Source: Geodermatophilus bullaregiensis (GTDB taxonomy: Bacteria > Actinomycetota > Actinomycetes > Mycobacteriales > Geodermatophilaceae). Taken from it: a stretch of DNA of 64,000 nucleotides. Positions 1 to 10,261 of the stretch are shown one piece after another (position 1 is the stretch's first letter; the number at the start of each line of letters is the position of its first letter). The notes beneath the pieces are model-generated. The model saw only the letters and a list, made by a program, of their open reading frames with translations. It did no database searches and was not told the DNA's origin. The translations under genes and the position numbers were made by a program. The stretch covers positions 1,488,001-1,552,000 of the forward strand of contig NZ_JAFBCJ010000001.1 in NCBI RefSeq assembly GCF_016907675.1. Direction: 5' to 3'.

Positions 1-727
<727 letters not shown>

Positions 728-764
728 GCCCAGGGTTCCTTTCCGTGCCGAGCGGCACCGGGGC

Positions 765-822
765 GGCCCCCTCCCGGGGGCCCGCCGCCGAGCGGAGCGA
801 GGTGGTGGAGAGGGAGGGGTCC
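765..822 (-). repeat. Gene-tail palindromic repeat, copy a (after ilvB stop)
   Basis: This imperfect palindrome starts 4 nt after the ilvB stop. Outer arms (GGCCCCCTCCC and GGGAGGGGTCC on the plus strand) pair with one mismatch. Inner arms CCGCCGCC/GGTGGTGG pair with wobbles, and the core is GAGCGGAGCGAG. The same arrangement occurs after the stops of etfA, the ABC ATPase, glgP and glgE, always in the same orientation relative to the upstream gene. Its role may be mRNA 3' protection or partial termination, which is inference. Confidence 0.6.
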
Positions 823-826
823 TCCC

Positions 827-2695
827 TCAGACCTGGTTGTCGCCGAAGACCGGGCGCAGGTCGCGCGCGGCCAGGATGTCGTCGTTGCTGGCGCCCGCGG
901 CGACCATCGGCCACACCTGGGCGTCGGCACCGACCACGAAGTCGATGACCACCGGGGCGTCGGTGATCGCCATCGCCTTCTCGATGACGGCGTCGACGTC
1001 CTCCCTGGACTCGCAGCGCAACCCGACGCAGCCCAGCGCCTCGGCCAGCGTCACGAAGTCGGGGATGCGCACCGGCTTGGGCGTCCCGTCGGGGTTCTGC
1101 GCGTGCAGCTTGGTGTTGGAGTAGCGGCCCTCGTAGAAGAGGGTCTGCCACTGCCGGACCATGCCGAGGTTGCCGTTGTTGATGACGGCGACCTTCACCG
1201 GGATGCCCTCGATGGCGCAGGTGGCCAGCTCCTGGTTGGTCATCTGGAAGCAGCCGTCTCCGTCGATCGCCCAGACGGTGGTGTCCGGGCGGCCGTACTT
1301 GGCGCCCATCGCGGCGGGGACGGCGTAGCCCATCGTCCCGAGGCCGCCGCTGTTGAGCCAGGTGCCCGGCTTCTCGTACCGGATGAACTGCGCGGCCCAC
1401 ATCTGGTGCTGGCCGACGCCGGAGGCGTAGATCGCGTCGGGTCCGGCGATCGCCCCCAGCCGCTCGATGACGTACTGCGGGGACAGCGAGCCGTCGTCGG
1501 GCCACTCGTAGCCGAGCGGGTAGCGCGACCGCCAGTCGTCGAGCTGCGCCCACCAGGCGGTGAGGTCGGGCGTGCGGCCGGCCCGGTGCTCGGCCTGCAG
1601 CGCGGTGACCAGCTCGGCGATCGTCTCCTTGGCATCGCCCACGATCGGCACGTCGGCCTTGCGGTTCTTGCCGATCTCGGCCGGGTCGATGTCGGCGTGC
1701 ACGACCAGCGCGCCCGGGGCGAACGACGACAGCTCACCGGTGACGCGGTCGTCGAAGCGGGCGCCGAGGGCGACCAGCAGGTCGGACTTCTGCAGCGCGG
1801 TCACCGCGGTGACGTTGCCGTGCATGCCCGGCATGCCGAGGTTCTGCGGGTGGCTGTCGGGGAAGGCGCCGCGGGCCATGAGCGTGGTGACGACGGGCGC
1901 CCCGGTCAGCTCGGCCAGCTCGGCCAGCTCGGCCGTGGCACCGGCCTTGAGGACCCCGCCGCCGACGTAGAGCACCGGACGGCGGGCGGCGGCGACCAGC
2001 GCGGCCGCCTCCCGGACCTGCTTGCCGTGCGGGCGGGTGGTCGGCTTGTAGCCGGGCAGCTCCATCCGCGGCGGCCAGGTGAAGTCGGTGGTGGCCTGCA
2101 GGGCGTCCTTGGAGATGTCGACCAGGACGGGGCCGGGCCGGCCGGTCGCGGCCAGGTGGAACGCCTCGGCGATGCGCTGGGGGATCTCCGCGGCGTCGGT
2201 CACGAGGAAGTTGTGCTTGGTGATCGGCATCGTGATGCCGCGGATGTCGGCCTCCTGGAAGGCGTCGGTCCCGATCGCGTGGCTGGGCACCTGGCCGGTG
2301 ATGGCGACCATCGGGACCGAGTCCATGTAGGCGTCGGCCAGCGGGGTGACCAGGTTGGTCGCGCCCGGGCCGGAGGTGGCCATGCAGACGCCGACCCGGC
2401 CGGTGGCCTGCGCGTACCCCGTGGCCGCGTGCCCGGCACCCTGCTCGTGGCGGACGAGGACGTGCCGCACGTGCGAGTCGAACAGCGGGTCGTAGGCCGG
2501 CAGGATCGCCCCGCCCGGGATGCCGAAGACGACCTCGACGCCGACGGCCTCCAGCGACCGGACCAGGCTCTGCGCCCCGGTGATGCCGGTGGCGGGCTCG
2601 GCGGCGGACTCGGCGATCGAGCGGGCCGTGGTCTCGACGCCGGTGAGGGCCGCGGCGGCCTCTCGGGTGGCGGACTCGCTCGGGGTGGTGGTCAT
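827..2695 (-). CDS. ilvB: Acetolactate synthase large (catalytic) subunit
   Basis: This thiamine-diphosphate enzyme condenses pyruvate with pyruvate or 2-ketobutyrate in the first common step of branched-chain amino acid synthesis. The protein is 622 residues. The N-terminal pyrimidine-binding domain has [14 protein letters not shown] and the catalytic Glu in [12 protein letters not shown] central FAD-binding domain follows. The C-terminal domain holds the ThDP-Mg motif [18 protein letters not shown] ending near INN. I chose the ATG at 2693-2695 because AGGAGA precedes it. The reading frame stays open 27 codons further upstream, but that stretch overlaps the leader and attenuator. It is expressed from the leader/attenuator region at 2775-2906. 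Confidence 0.96.
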   Translation of the reverse strand: MTTTPSESATREAAAALTGVETTARSIAESAAEPATGITGAQSLVRSLEAVGVEVVFGIPGGAILPAYDPLFDSHVRHVLVRHEQGAGHAATGYAQATGRVGVCMATSGPGATNLVTPLADAYMDSVPMVAITGQVPSHAIGTDAFQEADIRGITMPITKHNFLVTDAAEIPQRIAEAFHLAATGRPGPVLVDISKDALQATTDFTWPPRMELPGYKPTTRPHGKQVREAAALVAAARRPVLYVGGGVLKAGATAELAELAELTGAPVVTTLMARGAFPDSHPQNLGMPGMHGNVTAVTALQKSDLLVALGARFDDRVTGELSSFAPGALVVHADIDPAEIGKNRKADVPIVGDAKETIAELVTALQAEHRAGRTPDLTAWWAQLDDWRSRYPLGYEWPDDGSLSPQYVIERLGAIAGPDAIYASGVGQHQMWAAQFIRYEKPGTWLNSGGLGTMGYAVPAAMGAKYGRPDTTVWAIDGDGCFQMTNQELATCAIEGIPVKVAVINNGNLGMVRQWQTLFYEGRYSNTKLHAQNPDGTPKPVRIPDFVTLAEALGCVGLRCESREDVDAVIEKAMAITDAPVVIDFVVGADAQVWPMVAAGASNDDILAARDLRPVFGDNQV

Positions 2696-2774
2696 GGCGG
2701 TGAGTCTCCTGGGCCGGTCGTGCAGGTGGTCGTGCGCTGCGGGTGTCTGCTCGTGTCGCGGTGGGAGCGGCAAC

Positions 2775-2806
2775 AAAAAACCCCTCGTGCCGCGGGCACA
2801 GAGGGG
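2775..2806 (-). terminator. Intrinsic terminator in the ilvB leader (attenuator)
   Basis: On the minus strand this is a stem of CCCCTC/GAGGGG (2801-2806 with 2781-2786) continued by a 5-bp GTGCC/GGCAC helix. There is one bulged base (2800) and a 3-nt loop. Six U residues (2775-2780) follow directly. This is the only hairpin in the window with a proper U tract. It lies between a Leu/Val-rich leader peptide and ilvB, which is the classic transcription-attenuator arrangement. A competing antiterminator was not worked out. Confidence 0.85.
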
Positions 2807-2835
2807 TGTAGCGCGTCGGTCGGGCGACCGGCGCG

Positions 2836-2871
2836 CTAGGCGACTACGAGGAGCAGGCAGGCGGAGGGCAC
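2836..2871 (-). CDS. ilvBNC leader peptide [11 protein letters not shown]
   Basis: This 11-codon reading frame opens with GTG at 2869-2871 and ends with TAG. It encodes [11 protein letters not shown], with three consecutive Leu codons followed by two Val codons. Thirty nucleotides separate its stop from the attenuator hairpin. By analogy with ilv leader peptides, ribosome stalling at Leu/Val codons would disrupt the terminator and turn on ilvBNC. A recognisable promoter places the transcript start at or next to the GTG, so the peptide is probably translated without a leader. A longer in-frame GTG start 13 codons upstream exists, but it would overlap the -35 element. Confidence 0.72.
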   Translation of the reverse strand: MPSACLLLVVA

Positions 2872-2906
2872 GGCAACACTGTGCGCTCCCGCCGCCGCGA
2901 CGTCAA
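2872..2906 (-). promoter_or_regulatory. Promoter of the ilv leader/ilvBNC transcript
   Basis: The -35 hexamer TTGACG (2901-2906), a 17-nt spacer and the -10 hexamer CACAGT (2878-2883) resemble an actinobacterial primary-sigma promoter. Six nucleotides after the -10 lies the leader-peptide GTG, so transcription would start at the start codon. This is the best two-box promoter in the window. Confidence 0.6.
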
Positions 2907-2933
2907 CCACACCGTCCCACGCAGTGGAACGCG

Positions 2934-5660
2934 TCAGCCGTTCCATGGGACGGGCAGCGGCGCCACCGTCGGGTGGCCGAGCAGTGCCGGGTCGAAGCCG
3001 TCGATCACCGCGGGCAGGTCGGCGGCCGGCACGGGACGGCCGGTGAGCCAGCCCTGCAGGAAGGTGCAGCCCAGGCCCACGAGCACCTCGCGCTGGGCGG
3101 GGGTCTCCACGCCCTCGGCGACGACGTCCATGCCGAGCGTGCGGCCGAGGTCGACGACGCTGCCGACCAGCGCGGCCCCGCGGGGGTCGGTGTCGATGCC
3201 GGACACGAAGCCGCGGTCGAGCTTGAGCACGTCCACGGGCAGCCGGGCCAGGTAGGCCAGCGACGAGTAGCCCTTGCCGAAGTCGTCGAGGGAGACCACG
3301 CAGCCGAGCGCCGAGAGCTCCGCGAGCTCGGCGAGCAGGCGCTCGTCGTCGTCCATGAGCACGCTCTCGGTGACCTCGACCATCAGCAGGTGCGCCGGGA
3401 GGCCGGAGCGCTCCAGCGCCCGGACGACGTCCTGGACCAGGCAGCGCGCCTGCAGGTGCCGCACGGAGATGTTCACGCCGAGCCGCAGGTCGCGGCCGGT
3501 GTCCACCAGGCGGGCGTGCTCGGCGGTCGCCGTCTCGAGCACCCAGCGCTGCAGCGGCACGATCAGGCCGTCGTCCTCGGCCAGGCCGATGAACTCCTCG
3601 GGCGAGACCGGACCGAGGACCGGGTGGTCCCAGCGGACCAGCGCCTCCACCCCGAGCACGCGCCGCTCGGCGACGCCGACCACCGGCTGGTGCACCAGCC
3701 GCAGCCGGCCCTCGGCGATCGCGCCCGGCAAGTCGCGGGCCAGGCGGCTGCGCCGCGCCGACTCCTCGACCAGGCCCTCCCCCGATGCCCGGACGCCGTT
3801 CTTGCCCTGCGCCTTGACGGTGCGCAGCGCCAGGTCGGCCTCGCGGACGGTGGCCGAGGCGTCGATCCCGGCGACCACCTCGGCCAGCCCGACGCTGGCC
3901 GACACCCGCAGCAGCGGGCCGCTCTCGTGGTCGCCCGGCGTGCCGCCGTGGCGGCGGGTGCGGTCCAGCGTCGCGACCAGCCGCTCGGCCAGCGCCATCG
4001 CCTCGTCGGGCCCGGCGTCGACGACGAGGGCGAACTCGTCCCCGCCGAGGCGGGCGACCAGGTCACCCGACCGCGCCTCGGCGCGCAGCGCGTCGGCCAC
4101 CTCGCACAGCAGCCGGTCACCGGCGTCGTGGCCGGCCACGTCGTTGACCGCCTTGAACCCGTCGAGGTCCACCAGCAGCACGCAGGCCCGCCGGCCGCGG
4201 GCGGCCCGGTCGAGAGCGCCCTCCAGCGCCGCCATGAACCGGGCGCGGTTGGGCAGCCCGGTCAGGGAGTCGGTGTAGGCCAGCCGCTCCAGCTCGCGCT
4301 GCCCGGCCCGGCGCTCGGTCACGTCGCGCAGGTGCAGCACCAGCCCGTCGTCGGACCGGCGGCTGCCGGTGCGGGCCGCGCCGGAGACCTCGACGTCGCG
4401 CCACCCGCCGTCGGTGCTGCGCAGCCGGCCGGTGGCCGGCAGGCCGTCGGGAGCCCCGTCGCGCAGTGCCGCGGCGACCCGCTCGACGAGGTCGCGGTCG
4501 TCGGCGTGCAGCAGCGTCACGAGCGCGGCACCGAGGAGGTCCTCCTCGGTCCGGCCGAGCTGGTCGGCGACCGGACCGGACACCGACGTCACGCGGCCGG
4601 CGGCGTCGAGGACGACGGTGACGGCGTCGCCGCTGTGCACCAGCGCGCGGAACCACCCCTCGGTCCGCTCCAGGCGCCGGGTGAGCCGCGCGGCGTCCAG
4701 GGCCCAGGACAGCGTGCGCGCCGACGTCAGCAGCAGCAGGAACGTGGCCGCGGCGGCCTCCGGGGCGGTCACGGGGCGGCCGGTGAGCACGCCGGCGGTG
4801 ACGGCGAGCAGGGCGGCGGTCGACGTCCCGCAGGCGAGCACCGCGCCGCGCAGCGGCAGGGCGCGCCGGCCGCCGGGCAGCTCGCCCGACCGGTCGGCCG
4901 CGGCGGCACACAGGCCGGTGCCGAGCATGGTGAGCCAGGCGAGGACGGTGACCACGTCCCACAGCGGACCGTCGGTGGCCGACGCGCGGCCGAGCGCACC
5001 GCCGAGCGCCACGGTGGCCATGGCGACGAAGGAGGCCAGCAGCCAGGTCGCCGAGCGGCGGCGCGCCTCGGTCACCGCGGTGACGGTGACCAGGCCGACG
5101 CCGCAGAGGACCGCGCCGACGAGGGGGTAGCCGGCGGCGATGAGCCCCTGGCCGGGTCCGGCGATCCGGGCGAGGAGCTCGTCGAGGACCACGCTGCCGA
5201 GCAGCGCGACCCCGACGGTGAGCAGGGCGCCGTCGAGCAGCACCCGCGAGCCGACCCGCCGGCCGGCCCGCGGGGGCAGCAGCAGGACGGCGACCGCGAC
5301 GGCCACCGGGACGGCGAGCAGGGTGGGGAGGTCCTCGATGCCGCCGGTGGACATGTCGCGGTGCGGGCGGGCGACGGCCAGCACCTGCCCGAGCGCCAGC
5401 AGGCCGGCGGCCAGCGACAGCGCCCGCCAGGGGCGGCCGGGACGGCCGGGGAGGCGGGTGGCGCAGCGGGCGAGGACGGCGGCGCCGGCGCCGGAGGCCA
5501 GCGCCAGGGCCGCGGGGACGAGCACCGCCGACCCGGGTGCGCCGGTCAGCTGCAGGGCGGTGGTGCCGGAGCCGAGCAGCACCAGCAGGGACAGCACCCC
5601 CACGACCGCGCCGGGACCGACCAGCCGTGCGCCGGCGGACCCGGTCGCCGTCTCAGGCAC
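2934..5660 (-). CDS. Membrane PAS-GGDEF-EAL cyclic-di-GMP protein (both domains intact)
   Basis: The protein has 908 residues. About 310 N-terminal residues are hydrophobic and form several membrane segments. A PAS-like sensor follows at about 335-440, then a GGDEF domain and an EAL domain. The cyclase site RLGGDEFALVV is intact at about 539-543, with an RSGD inhibitory-site motif (RxxD) five residues before it. The phosphodiesterase signature residues are all visible: EALVRW near 672, NISVRHLQ, EVTESVLMDD, LDDFGKGYSS, LKLDRGF, AEGVET and QGW. It could therefore make or break cyclic di-GMP; which dominates cannot be told. The GTG start (5658-5660) overlaps the end of the upstream paralogue by 8 nt, so the two are probably coupled. 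It sits downstream of ilvD and upstream of ilvB without evident functional linkage. Confidence 0.9.
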   Translation of the reverse strand: MPETATGSAGARLVGPGAVVGVLSLLVLLGSGTTALQLTGAPGSAVLVPAALALASGAGAAVLARCATRLPGRPGRPWRALSLAAGLLALGQVLAVARPHRDMSTGGIEDLPTLLAVPVAVAVAVLLLPPRAGRRVGSRVLLDGALLTVGVALLGSVVLDELLARIAGPGQGLIAAGYPLVGAVLCGVGLVTVTAVTEARRRSATWLLASFVAMATVALGGALGRASATDGPLWDVVTVLAWLTMLGTGLCAAAADRSGELPGGRRALPLRGAVLACGTSTAALLAVTAGVLTGRPVTAPEAAAATFLLLLTSARTLSWALDAARLTRRLERTEGWFRALVHSGDAVTVVLDAAGRVTSVSGPVADQLGRTEEDLLGAALVTLLHADDRDLVERVAAALRDGAPDGLPATGRLRSTDGGWRDVEVSGAARTGSRRSDDGLVLHLRDVTERRAGQRELERLAYTDSLTGLPNRARFMAALEGALDRAARGRRACVLLVDLDGFKAVNDVAGHDAGDRLLCEVADALRAEARSGDLVARLGGDEFALVVDAGPDEAMALAERLVATLDRTRRHGGTPGDHESGPLLRVSASVGLAEVVAGIDASATVREADLALRTVKAQGKNGVRASGEGLVEESARRSRLARDLPGAIAEGRLRLVHQPVVGVAERRVLGVEALVRWDHPVLGPVSPEEFIGLAEDDGLIVPLQRWVLETATAEHARLVDTGRDLRLGVNISVRHLQARCLVQDVVRALERSGLPAHLLMVEVTESVLMDDDERLLAELAELSALGCVVSLDDFGKGYSSLAYLARLPVDVLKLDRGFVSGIDTDPRGAALVGSVVDLGRTLGMDVVAEGVETPAQREVLVGLGCTFLQGWLTGRPVPAADLPAVIDGFDPALLGHPTVAPLPVPWNG

Positions 5661-8376
5661 CGCGCACCGCCTCGACGTCCGGGGTCCCGCCCACCGACCC
5701 GAACGCGTCGGGCGACAGGCCGACCAGACCCGGCCACAGGGCGCCGGCGCCCTCGTCGAGGACGCGCAGGAGCTCGGCCAGCGGCAGCGGCCGGGACAGC
5801 AGGAAGCCCTGCGCGAAGCCCAGGCCCAGGCCGCGCAGCGCGCCGAGCTGGGCGGGGGTCTCCACGCCCTCGGCGACGACGTCGAGGCCCAGCGCCCGGC
5901 CGACGGTCACGACCGCCTGGCAGAGCGCGCGGCTCCTCCCGTCGCGGTCGACGCGGGAGACGAAGGTGCTGTCGAGCTTGAGGACGTCGATCGGCAGGCG
6001 GGTCAGGTGCACCAGCGACGAGGTCCCGGCGCCGAAGTCGTCGAGCGCCACGTGCACGCCCATGAGCCGCAGCGCCTGGATGTCGGTGACCACGAACTCG
6101 CCGTCGTCCTGCACGGTCGCCTCGGTGACCTCCAGGACGAGCCGCTGCGGGGCCAGCCCCGAGGTCGTGAGCGCCGTGGCGACGTCGTCGACCAGGGTCC
6201 GGGCGGCCACGTGCGAGGCCGAGATGTTGACGCCGAGCTGCAGCGGCACGCCACCGGGCTCGGGCAGCGCGACGGCGGCCGCGGTGGCCTCCCGCAGTGC
6301 CCAGCGCTGCAGCTCGCCGATCACGCCGGCGCGCTCGGCGATCGGCACGAACTCCCGCGGGGGGACGTCGCCGAGCTCTGGGTGCCGCCAGCGCAGCAGG
6401 GCCTCGACGCCGGTGACCCGCTGCTCGTCCATGGACACGACCGGCTGGAACGCCAGCCACAGCTCGCCGCGCTCGGCGGCGCCGGGCAGGTCCCCGCGCA
6501 GCCGGTCGCGGCGGGCGGCGGCCGCGCCCAGGGTCGGCGTCCAGCGGGTGGCGCGGGACCGTCCGCCGGCGCGGGCGGCGGAGACGGCGAGCTCGGCGCG
6601 GGCGGTGAGGTCGGCGACGGTCAGGCCGCGCTCGACGACGACGACGCCGACGTCGGCGGTGAGGTCGAAGACCCCCGCGGAGGTGCTCACGGGCCGCTCG
6701 AGGACGGCCAGGCACCGGTCGGCGAGCCGGTCGGCGGTGTCGCCGTCGCCCGCGCCCAGCACGCCGAAGGCGCCCCCGGCGATCCGGGCGACGACCTCGT
6801 CGCCGCGCACGGTCTCGCGCAGTCGCCGGCCGAGCTCGACCAGGACGTCGGCCACCACCTCGCGGCCGGCGTGCTCCCGGACCTCGGCCAGCCCGGAGAC
6901 CTCGATGACCAGCAGCGTCTCGTCCGGGTCGGCGCCGGCGCGGCCGGCGGCCCTAGCCAGCGCGGTGTCCCAGCCGGCCCGGTTGGGCAGGCCGGTGAGG
7001 GTGTCGGTGAAGGCGACCTCGGCGAGCGCCCGCTCGCGGGCCTCCCGCCCGGTCACGTCGCGGCAGTGCAGGACGACCGAGCCGACCGCGGCGTCGCCGC
7101 GCAGGTCGGAGACGCTGGCCTCCAGGCAGCGCCGCTCTCCGGCGGCGTCGCGCACGTGCAGGGTCAGCAGGCCGGTGTCGGTGGCGGCGCCGGAGCCGAG
7201 GACCCGCCGGAGCTCCGCGGCGTCCTCGGCGTCGACGGTCCCGGCCGCGCCGTCACCGGGGGTCGCGCCCAGCAGGTCGCGGCCGGCGAGCCCGGCCGGC
7301 GTGCTGCCCAGGAGCGCGGCCAGCGCCGGCGAGGCCCAGCCGACGCGCAGCCGGCCGTCGAGGACCAGCACGGCCTCGCGGGTGGAGGAGGCGAGGCTGC
7401 GGAAGTAGGCCTCGTCGCGGCGCAGCCGGGCGCCGCGGAGGTGGTCCTCGCGGGCCCCGACCCAGCGGTGGGTGGCCGAGAGTCCCACGCACAGCAGCGC
7501 ACCGGCGAGGGTCACGAGCGTCGGCGCCGTCCCCAGCGCCGGGGGGACGACGACGGTGCCCACGACGACGACCAGCGCGAGCTGCGGGAGCACCGAGCGC
7601 AGCTGCTCGGCACGTTCGCTGCCGGCGTCGGCCGGGGTCGCCGGACGGCGGCCGGGATCGAGGAAGCGGGCCAGCACCAGCAGCGCCAGCCCGACGACGA
7701 CGGCCACCCGGGCGACCGGGACGGCGTCGTGGGCGCCCAGCAGCGTGGCCGACGTGCCGGTGCCGCGGCCGACGCACAGCGCCACGAGGCCGCTGAGCAG
7801 GGCCACGGCCATGCGCTGGCGGTGCGCCTCGACGGCGCCGAGCACGGTGAGGCCGGCGGCCATCGTGGCCGAGGTGGCGAGGACGGCGGCGCCGAGGACC
7901 AGCTGGGCCCCCGGCGACAGCGTCGTCCAGCTGTTGCCCGGGCCGACGAGCAGCACCTGCATGACGACGAGCGCGGCGACGCCGAAGAGCGCGAGCTCGA
8001 GCAGCGTCCGCCGGCAGGTCCGCCGCAGGCCGGTGCGCCCGACCATGCCGAGCAGCGCGACGACGGCGACGACGTAGGCGGGCACGGTCGGCAGCCAGCG
8101 CAGCACCACGGCCTCGAGGACCGAGCCGGGCTCCGCGAGGGAGCTGACCAGGGACCCGGCGACCGGGAGCAGCGGGGCGACGGCGAGCAGCCGCCACGGG
8201 CGCTCGCCGGGGTCGGCCGAGCGGCTGCTCAGCCAGAGGACGACGGAGGTGACCAGCCCGGCGAGGGCGGTGACGACCTCCCCGACCGGGTCCAGGACCG
8301 GGACGACGGCGGCCACCCCGCACGCCACTGCGGCCGGCACGGCACACGCCAGCAGCCACCTGTTCCGCCTGTCCAC
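5653..8376 (-). CDS. Membrane PAS-(degenerate GGDEF)-EAL protein
   Basis: This is a 907-residue paralogue of the downstream gene with the same plan: a hydrophobic N-terminal third, a PAS-like region, GGDEF and EAL. The cyclase signature is degraded. Where GGDEF should be it reads RIAGGAFGVLG (near 532), lacking the Asp/Glu needed for metal and GTP catalysis. The EAL half retains EALLRW (near 657), NISASHVA, EVTEATVQDD, LDDFGAGTSS, LKLDSTF and AEGVET. It therefore looks like a phosphodiesterase whose GGDEF domain may serve as a GTP or structural sensor (inference). The GTG start at 8374-8376 follows the ilvD terminator. Similar length and order suggest tandem duplication followed by divergence. 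Confidence 0.88.
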   Translation of the reverse strand: MDRRNRWLLACAVPAAVACGVAAVVPVLDPVGEVVTALAGLVTSVVLWLSSRSADPGERPWRLLAVAPLLPVAGSLVSSLAEPGSVLEAVVLRWLPTVPAYVVAVVALLGMVGRTGLRRTCRRTLLELALFGVAALVVMQVLLVGPGNSWTTLSPGAQLVLGAAVLATSATMAAGLTVLGAVEAHRQRMAVALLSGLVALCVGRGTGTSATLLGAHDAVPVARVAVVVGLALLVLARFLDPGRRPATPADAGSERAEQLRSVLPQLALVVVVGTVVVPPALGTAPTLVTLAGALLCVGLSATHRWVGAREDHLRGARLRRDEAYFRSLASSTREAVLVLDGRLRVGWASPALAALLGSTPAGLAGRDLLGATPGDGAAGTVDAEDAAELRRVLGSGAATDTGLLTLHVRDAAGERRCLEASVSDLRGDAAVGSVVLHCRDVTGREARERALAEVAFTDTLTGLPNRAGWDTALARAAGRAGADPDETLLVIEVSGLAEVREHAGREVVADVLVELGRRLRETVRGDEVVARIAGGAFGVLGAGDGDTADRLADRCLAVLERPVSTSAGVFDLTADVGVVVVERGLTVADLTARAELAVSAARAGGRSRATRWTPTLGAAAARRDRLRGDLPGAAERGELWLAFQPVVSMDEQRVTGVEALLRWRHPELGDVPPREFVPIAERAGVIGELQRWALREATAAAVALPEPGGVPLQLGVNISASHVAARTLVDDVATALTTSGLAPQRLVLEVTEATVQDDGEFVVTDIQALRLMGVHVALDDFGAGTSSLVHLTRLPIDVLKLDSTFVSRVDRDGRSRALCQAVVTVGRALGLDVVAEGVETPAQLGALRGLGLGFAQGFLLSRPLPLAELLRVLDEGAGALWPGLVGLSPDAFGSVGGTPDVEAVRGA

Positions 8377-8415
8377 ACCCGGGGTGTCGGCAGCCCGGGT
8401 GGCCGACCGCAGACG

Positions 8416-8453
8416 CGGCGGGCTCCCCTCACCCCATCGGGGGGAGCCCGCCG
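8416..8453 (-). terminator. Terminator hairpin after ilvD
   Basis: A perfect 13-bp GC-rich stem (8416-8428 with 8441-8453) with a 12-nt loop begins about 20 nt after the ilvD stop. There is no U tract, which is common for terminators in this GC range. It separates ilvD from the two cyclic-di-GMP genes downstream on the same strand. Confidence 0.65.
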
Positions 8454-8474
8454 GGCGTCGTCAGGGGCACGCCC

Positions 8475-10175
8475 TCACGTGCAGATGGCGCCCCGGGCCG
8501 CCGAGCCGACGAGCTTGGCGTACTTGCCGAGCACCCCGGTGGTGTAGCGCGGGGGCAGCGGCGCCCAGTCCTGCCGGCGGCGGGCCAGCTCGTCGTCGTC
8601 GACCAGCAGGTCCAGCGTGCGGGTCGAGAGGTCCAGCCGGATCCGGTCGCCGTCCTGCACCAGGGCGATCGGGCCGCCGTCGGTGGCCTCCGGCGCCACG
8701 TGCCCGATGCACAGCCCGGTCGTGCCGCCGGAGAAGCGGCCGTCGGTGAGCAGCAGGACGTCCTTGCCGAGGCCCGCGCCCTTGATGGCGCCGGTGACGG
8801 CGAGCATCTCGCGCATCCCGGGTCCGCCCCTGGGCCCCTCGTAGCGGATGACGACGACGTCGCCCGGGTTCAGCGTGCCCTCGGTGACCGCGTCCATGGC
8901 GCCCTGCTCGCCGTCGAAGACCCGGGCGGTGCCCTCGAAGACCTCGGCGTCGAAACCGGCCGACTTCACCACGGCGCCGTCGGGCGACAGCGAGCCACGC
9001 AGGACGACCAGCCCGCCGGTGCGGTGGATCGGCCGGTCCATCGCGTGGATGATCGTGCCGTCGGGGTCCGGCGGGGCGATCTCGGCGAGGTTCTCGGCCA
9101 TCGTCCTGCCGGTGACGGTGAGCACGTCGCCGTGCAGCAGACCGGCGTCGAGCAGCGCCCGCAGCACGACCGGGACGCCACCGATGCGGTCGACGTCGGT
9201 CATCACGTACCGGCCGAACGGCTTGACGTCGGCCAGGTGCGGCGTGCGGTCGCCGATGCGGTTGAAGTCCTCGAGCGTGAGGTCCACCTGCGCCTCGTGC
9301 GCGATCGCCATCAGGTGCAGGACGGCGTTGGTCGAGCCGCCCAGCGCCATGACCACGGTGATCGCGTTCTCGAACGCCTCGCGGGTCATGATCTGCCGCG
9401 CGGTGATGCCCTGCCGGAGCAGGTTGACCACGGCCTCGCCGGACGCCACCGCGAAGGCGTCGCGGCGGCTGTCCGGGGCGGGCGGGGCGGCGCTGCCCGG
9501 CAGGGCCATGCCGAGCGCCTCGGCGACGCTGGCCATGGTGTTGGCCGTGTACATGCCGCCGCACGACCCCTGCCCGGGGCAGGCGGCCTTCTCGATCGCG
9601 TCGAGCTCGTCGCGGGTGATCAGCCCGCGGGCGCAGGCGCCGACGCCCTCGAACACGTCGATGATCGTCAGGTCCCGGTCCCCGAGCCTCCCGGGCATCG
9701 TGGAGCCCGAGTAGAGGAAGACGCTGGCCAGGTCGAGCCGGGCGGCGGCCATGAGCATGCCGGGCAGCGACTTGTCACAGCCCGCCAGCAGCACCGAGCC
9801 GTCGAGCCGCTCGGCGAACATCACGGTCTCCACCGAGTCGGCGATCACCTCGCGGGAGACCAGCGAGGCGCGCATGCCCTCGTGGCCCATGGAGATGCCG
9901 TCGGAGACGGAGATGGTGCCGAACTCCAGCGGGAAGCCGCCGGCGGCGTGCACGCCCTCCTTGGCCCGCTTGGCCAGCCGGTCCAGGGAGAGGTTGCAGG
10001 GGGTGATCTCGTTCCAGGACGACGCGACGCCGATCTGCGGCTTGTCCCAGTCGTCGTCGCCCATGCCCACCGCGCGCAGCATCGCCCGCGCCGGGGCCTT
10101 GGTGATGCCGTCGGTCACCTCGCGACTGCGGGGCTTGACGTCGGCGGTGGTGCGGGGTTCCTCGACGGTCGTCAC
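8475..10175 (-). CDS. ilvD: Dihydroxy-acid dehydratase
   Basis: This Fe-S dehydratase converts dihydroxyisovalerate and dihydroxymethylvalerate to the 2-ketoacids, the third step of branched-chain amino acid synthesis. The protein is about 566 residues. It has family motifs [20 protein letters not shown], the cluster cysteines in CDKSLPGM and [16 protein letters not shown], and the C-terminal [20 protein letters not shown] place the start at GTG 10173-10175 ([14 protein letters not shown]). The frame stays open further upstream, but that segment is not family-like and approaches the divergent regulator at 10262. It is about 5.8 kb from ilvBNC, with the two cyclic-di-GMP genes between, and has its own terminator. 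Confidence 0.95.
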   Translation of the reverse strand: MTTVEEPRTTADVKPRSREVTDGITKAPARAMLRAVGMGDDDWDKPQIGVASSWNEITPCNLSLDRLAKRAKEGVHAAGGFPLEFGTISVSDGISMGHEGMRASLVSREVIADSVETVMFAERLDGSVLLAGCDKSLPGMLMAAARLDLASVFLYSGSTMPGRLGDRDLTIIDVFEGVGACARGLITRDELDAIEKAACPGQGSCGGMYTANTMASVAEALGMALPGSAAPPAPDSRRDAFAVASGEAVVNLLRQGITARQIMTREAFENAITVVMALGGSTNAVLHLMAIAHEAQVDLTLEDFNRIGDRTPHLADVKPFGRYVMTDVDRIGGVPVVLRALLDAGLLHGDVLTVTGRTMAENLAEIAPPDPDGTIIHAMDRPIHRTGGLVVLRGSLSPDGAVVKSAGFDAEVFEGTARVFDGEQGAMDAVTEGTLNPGDVVVIRYEGPRGGPGMREMLAVTGAIKGAGLGKDVLLLTDGRFSGGTTGLCIGHVAPEATDGGPIALVQDGDRIRLDLSTRTLDLLVDDDELARRRQDWAPLPPRYTTGVLGKYAKLVGSAARGAICT

Positions 10176-10261
10176 GAGGCCCGAGCGTAGGCCGGACGGC
10201 GCCCCGTGCCGAGGCGCCGCCGATACTGGTACCGGCACCACCACCGATCCCGGAGCAGCCC

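Noticed and set aside
2696-2880. T-box riboswitch upstream of ilvB
   Set aside because: No T-box sequence or specifier-loop pattern was seen; a leader peptide with Leu/Val codons explains the terminator.
2520-5981. Very long plus-strand frame (over 1100 codons) opposite ilvB and the cyclic-di-GMP gene
   Set aside because: The composition (Arg, Gly, Gln, His-rich, no motifs) is typical of a shadow of a real gene in GC-rich DNA; the minus-strand genes have complete motifs.
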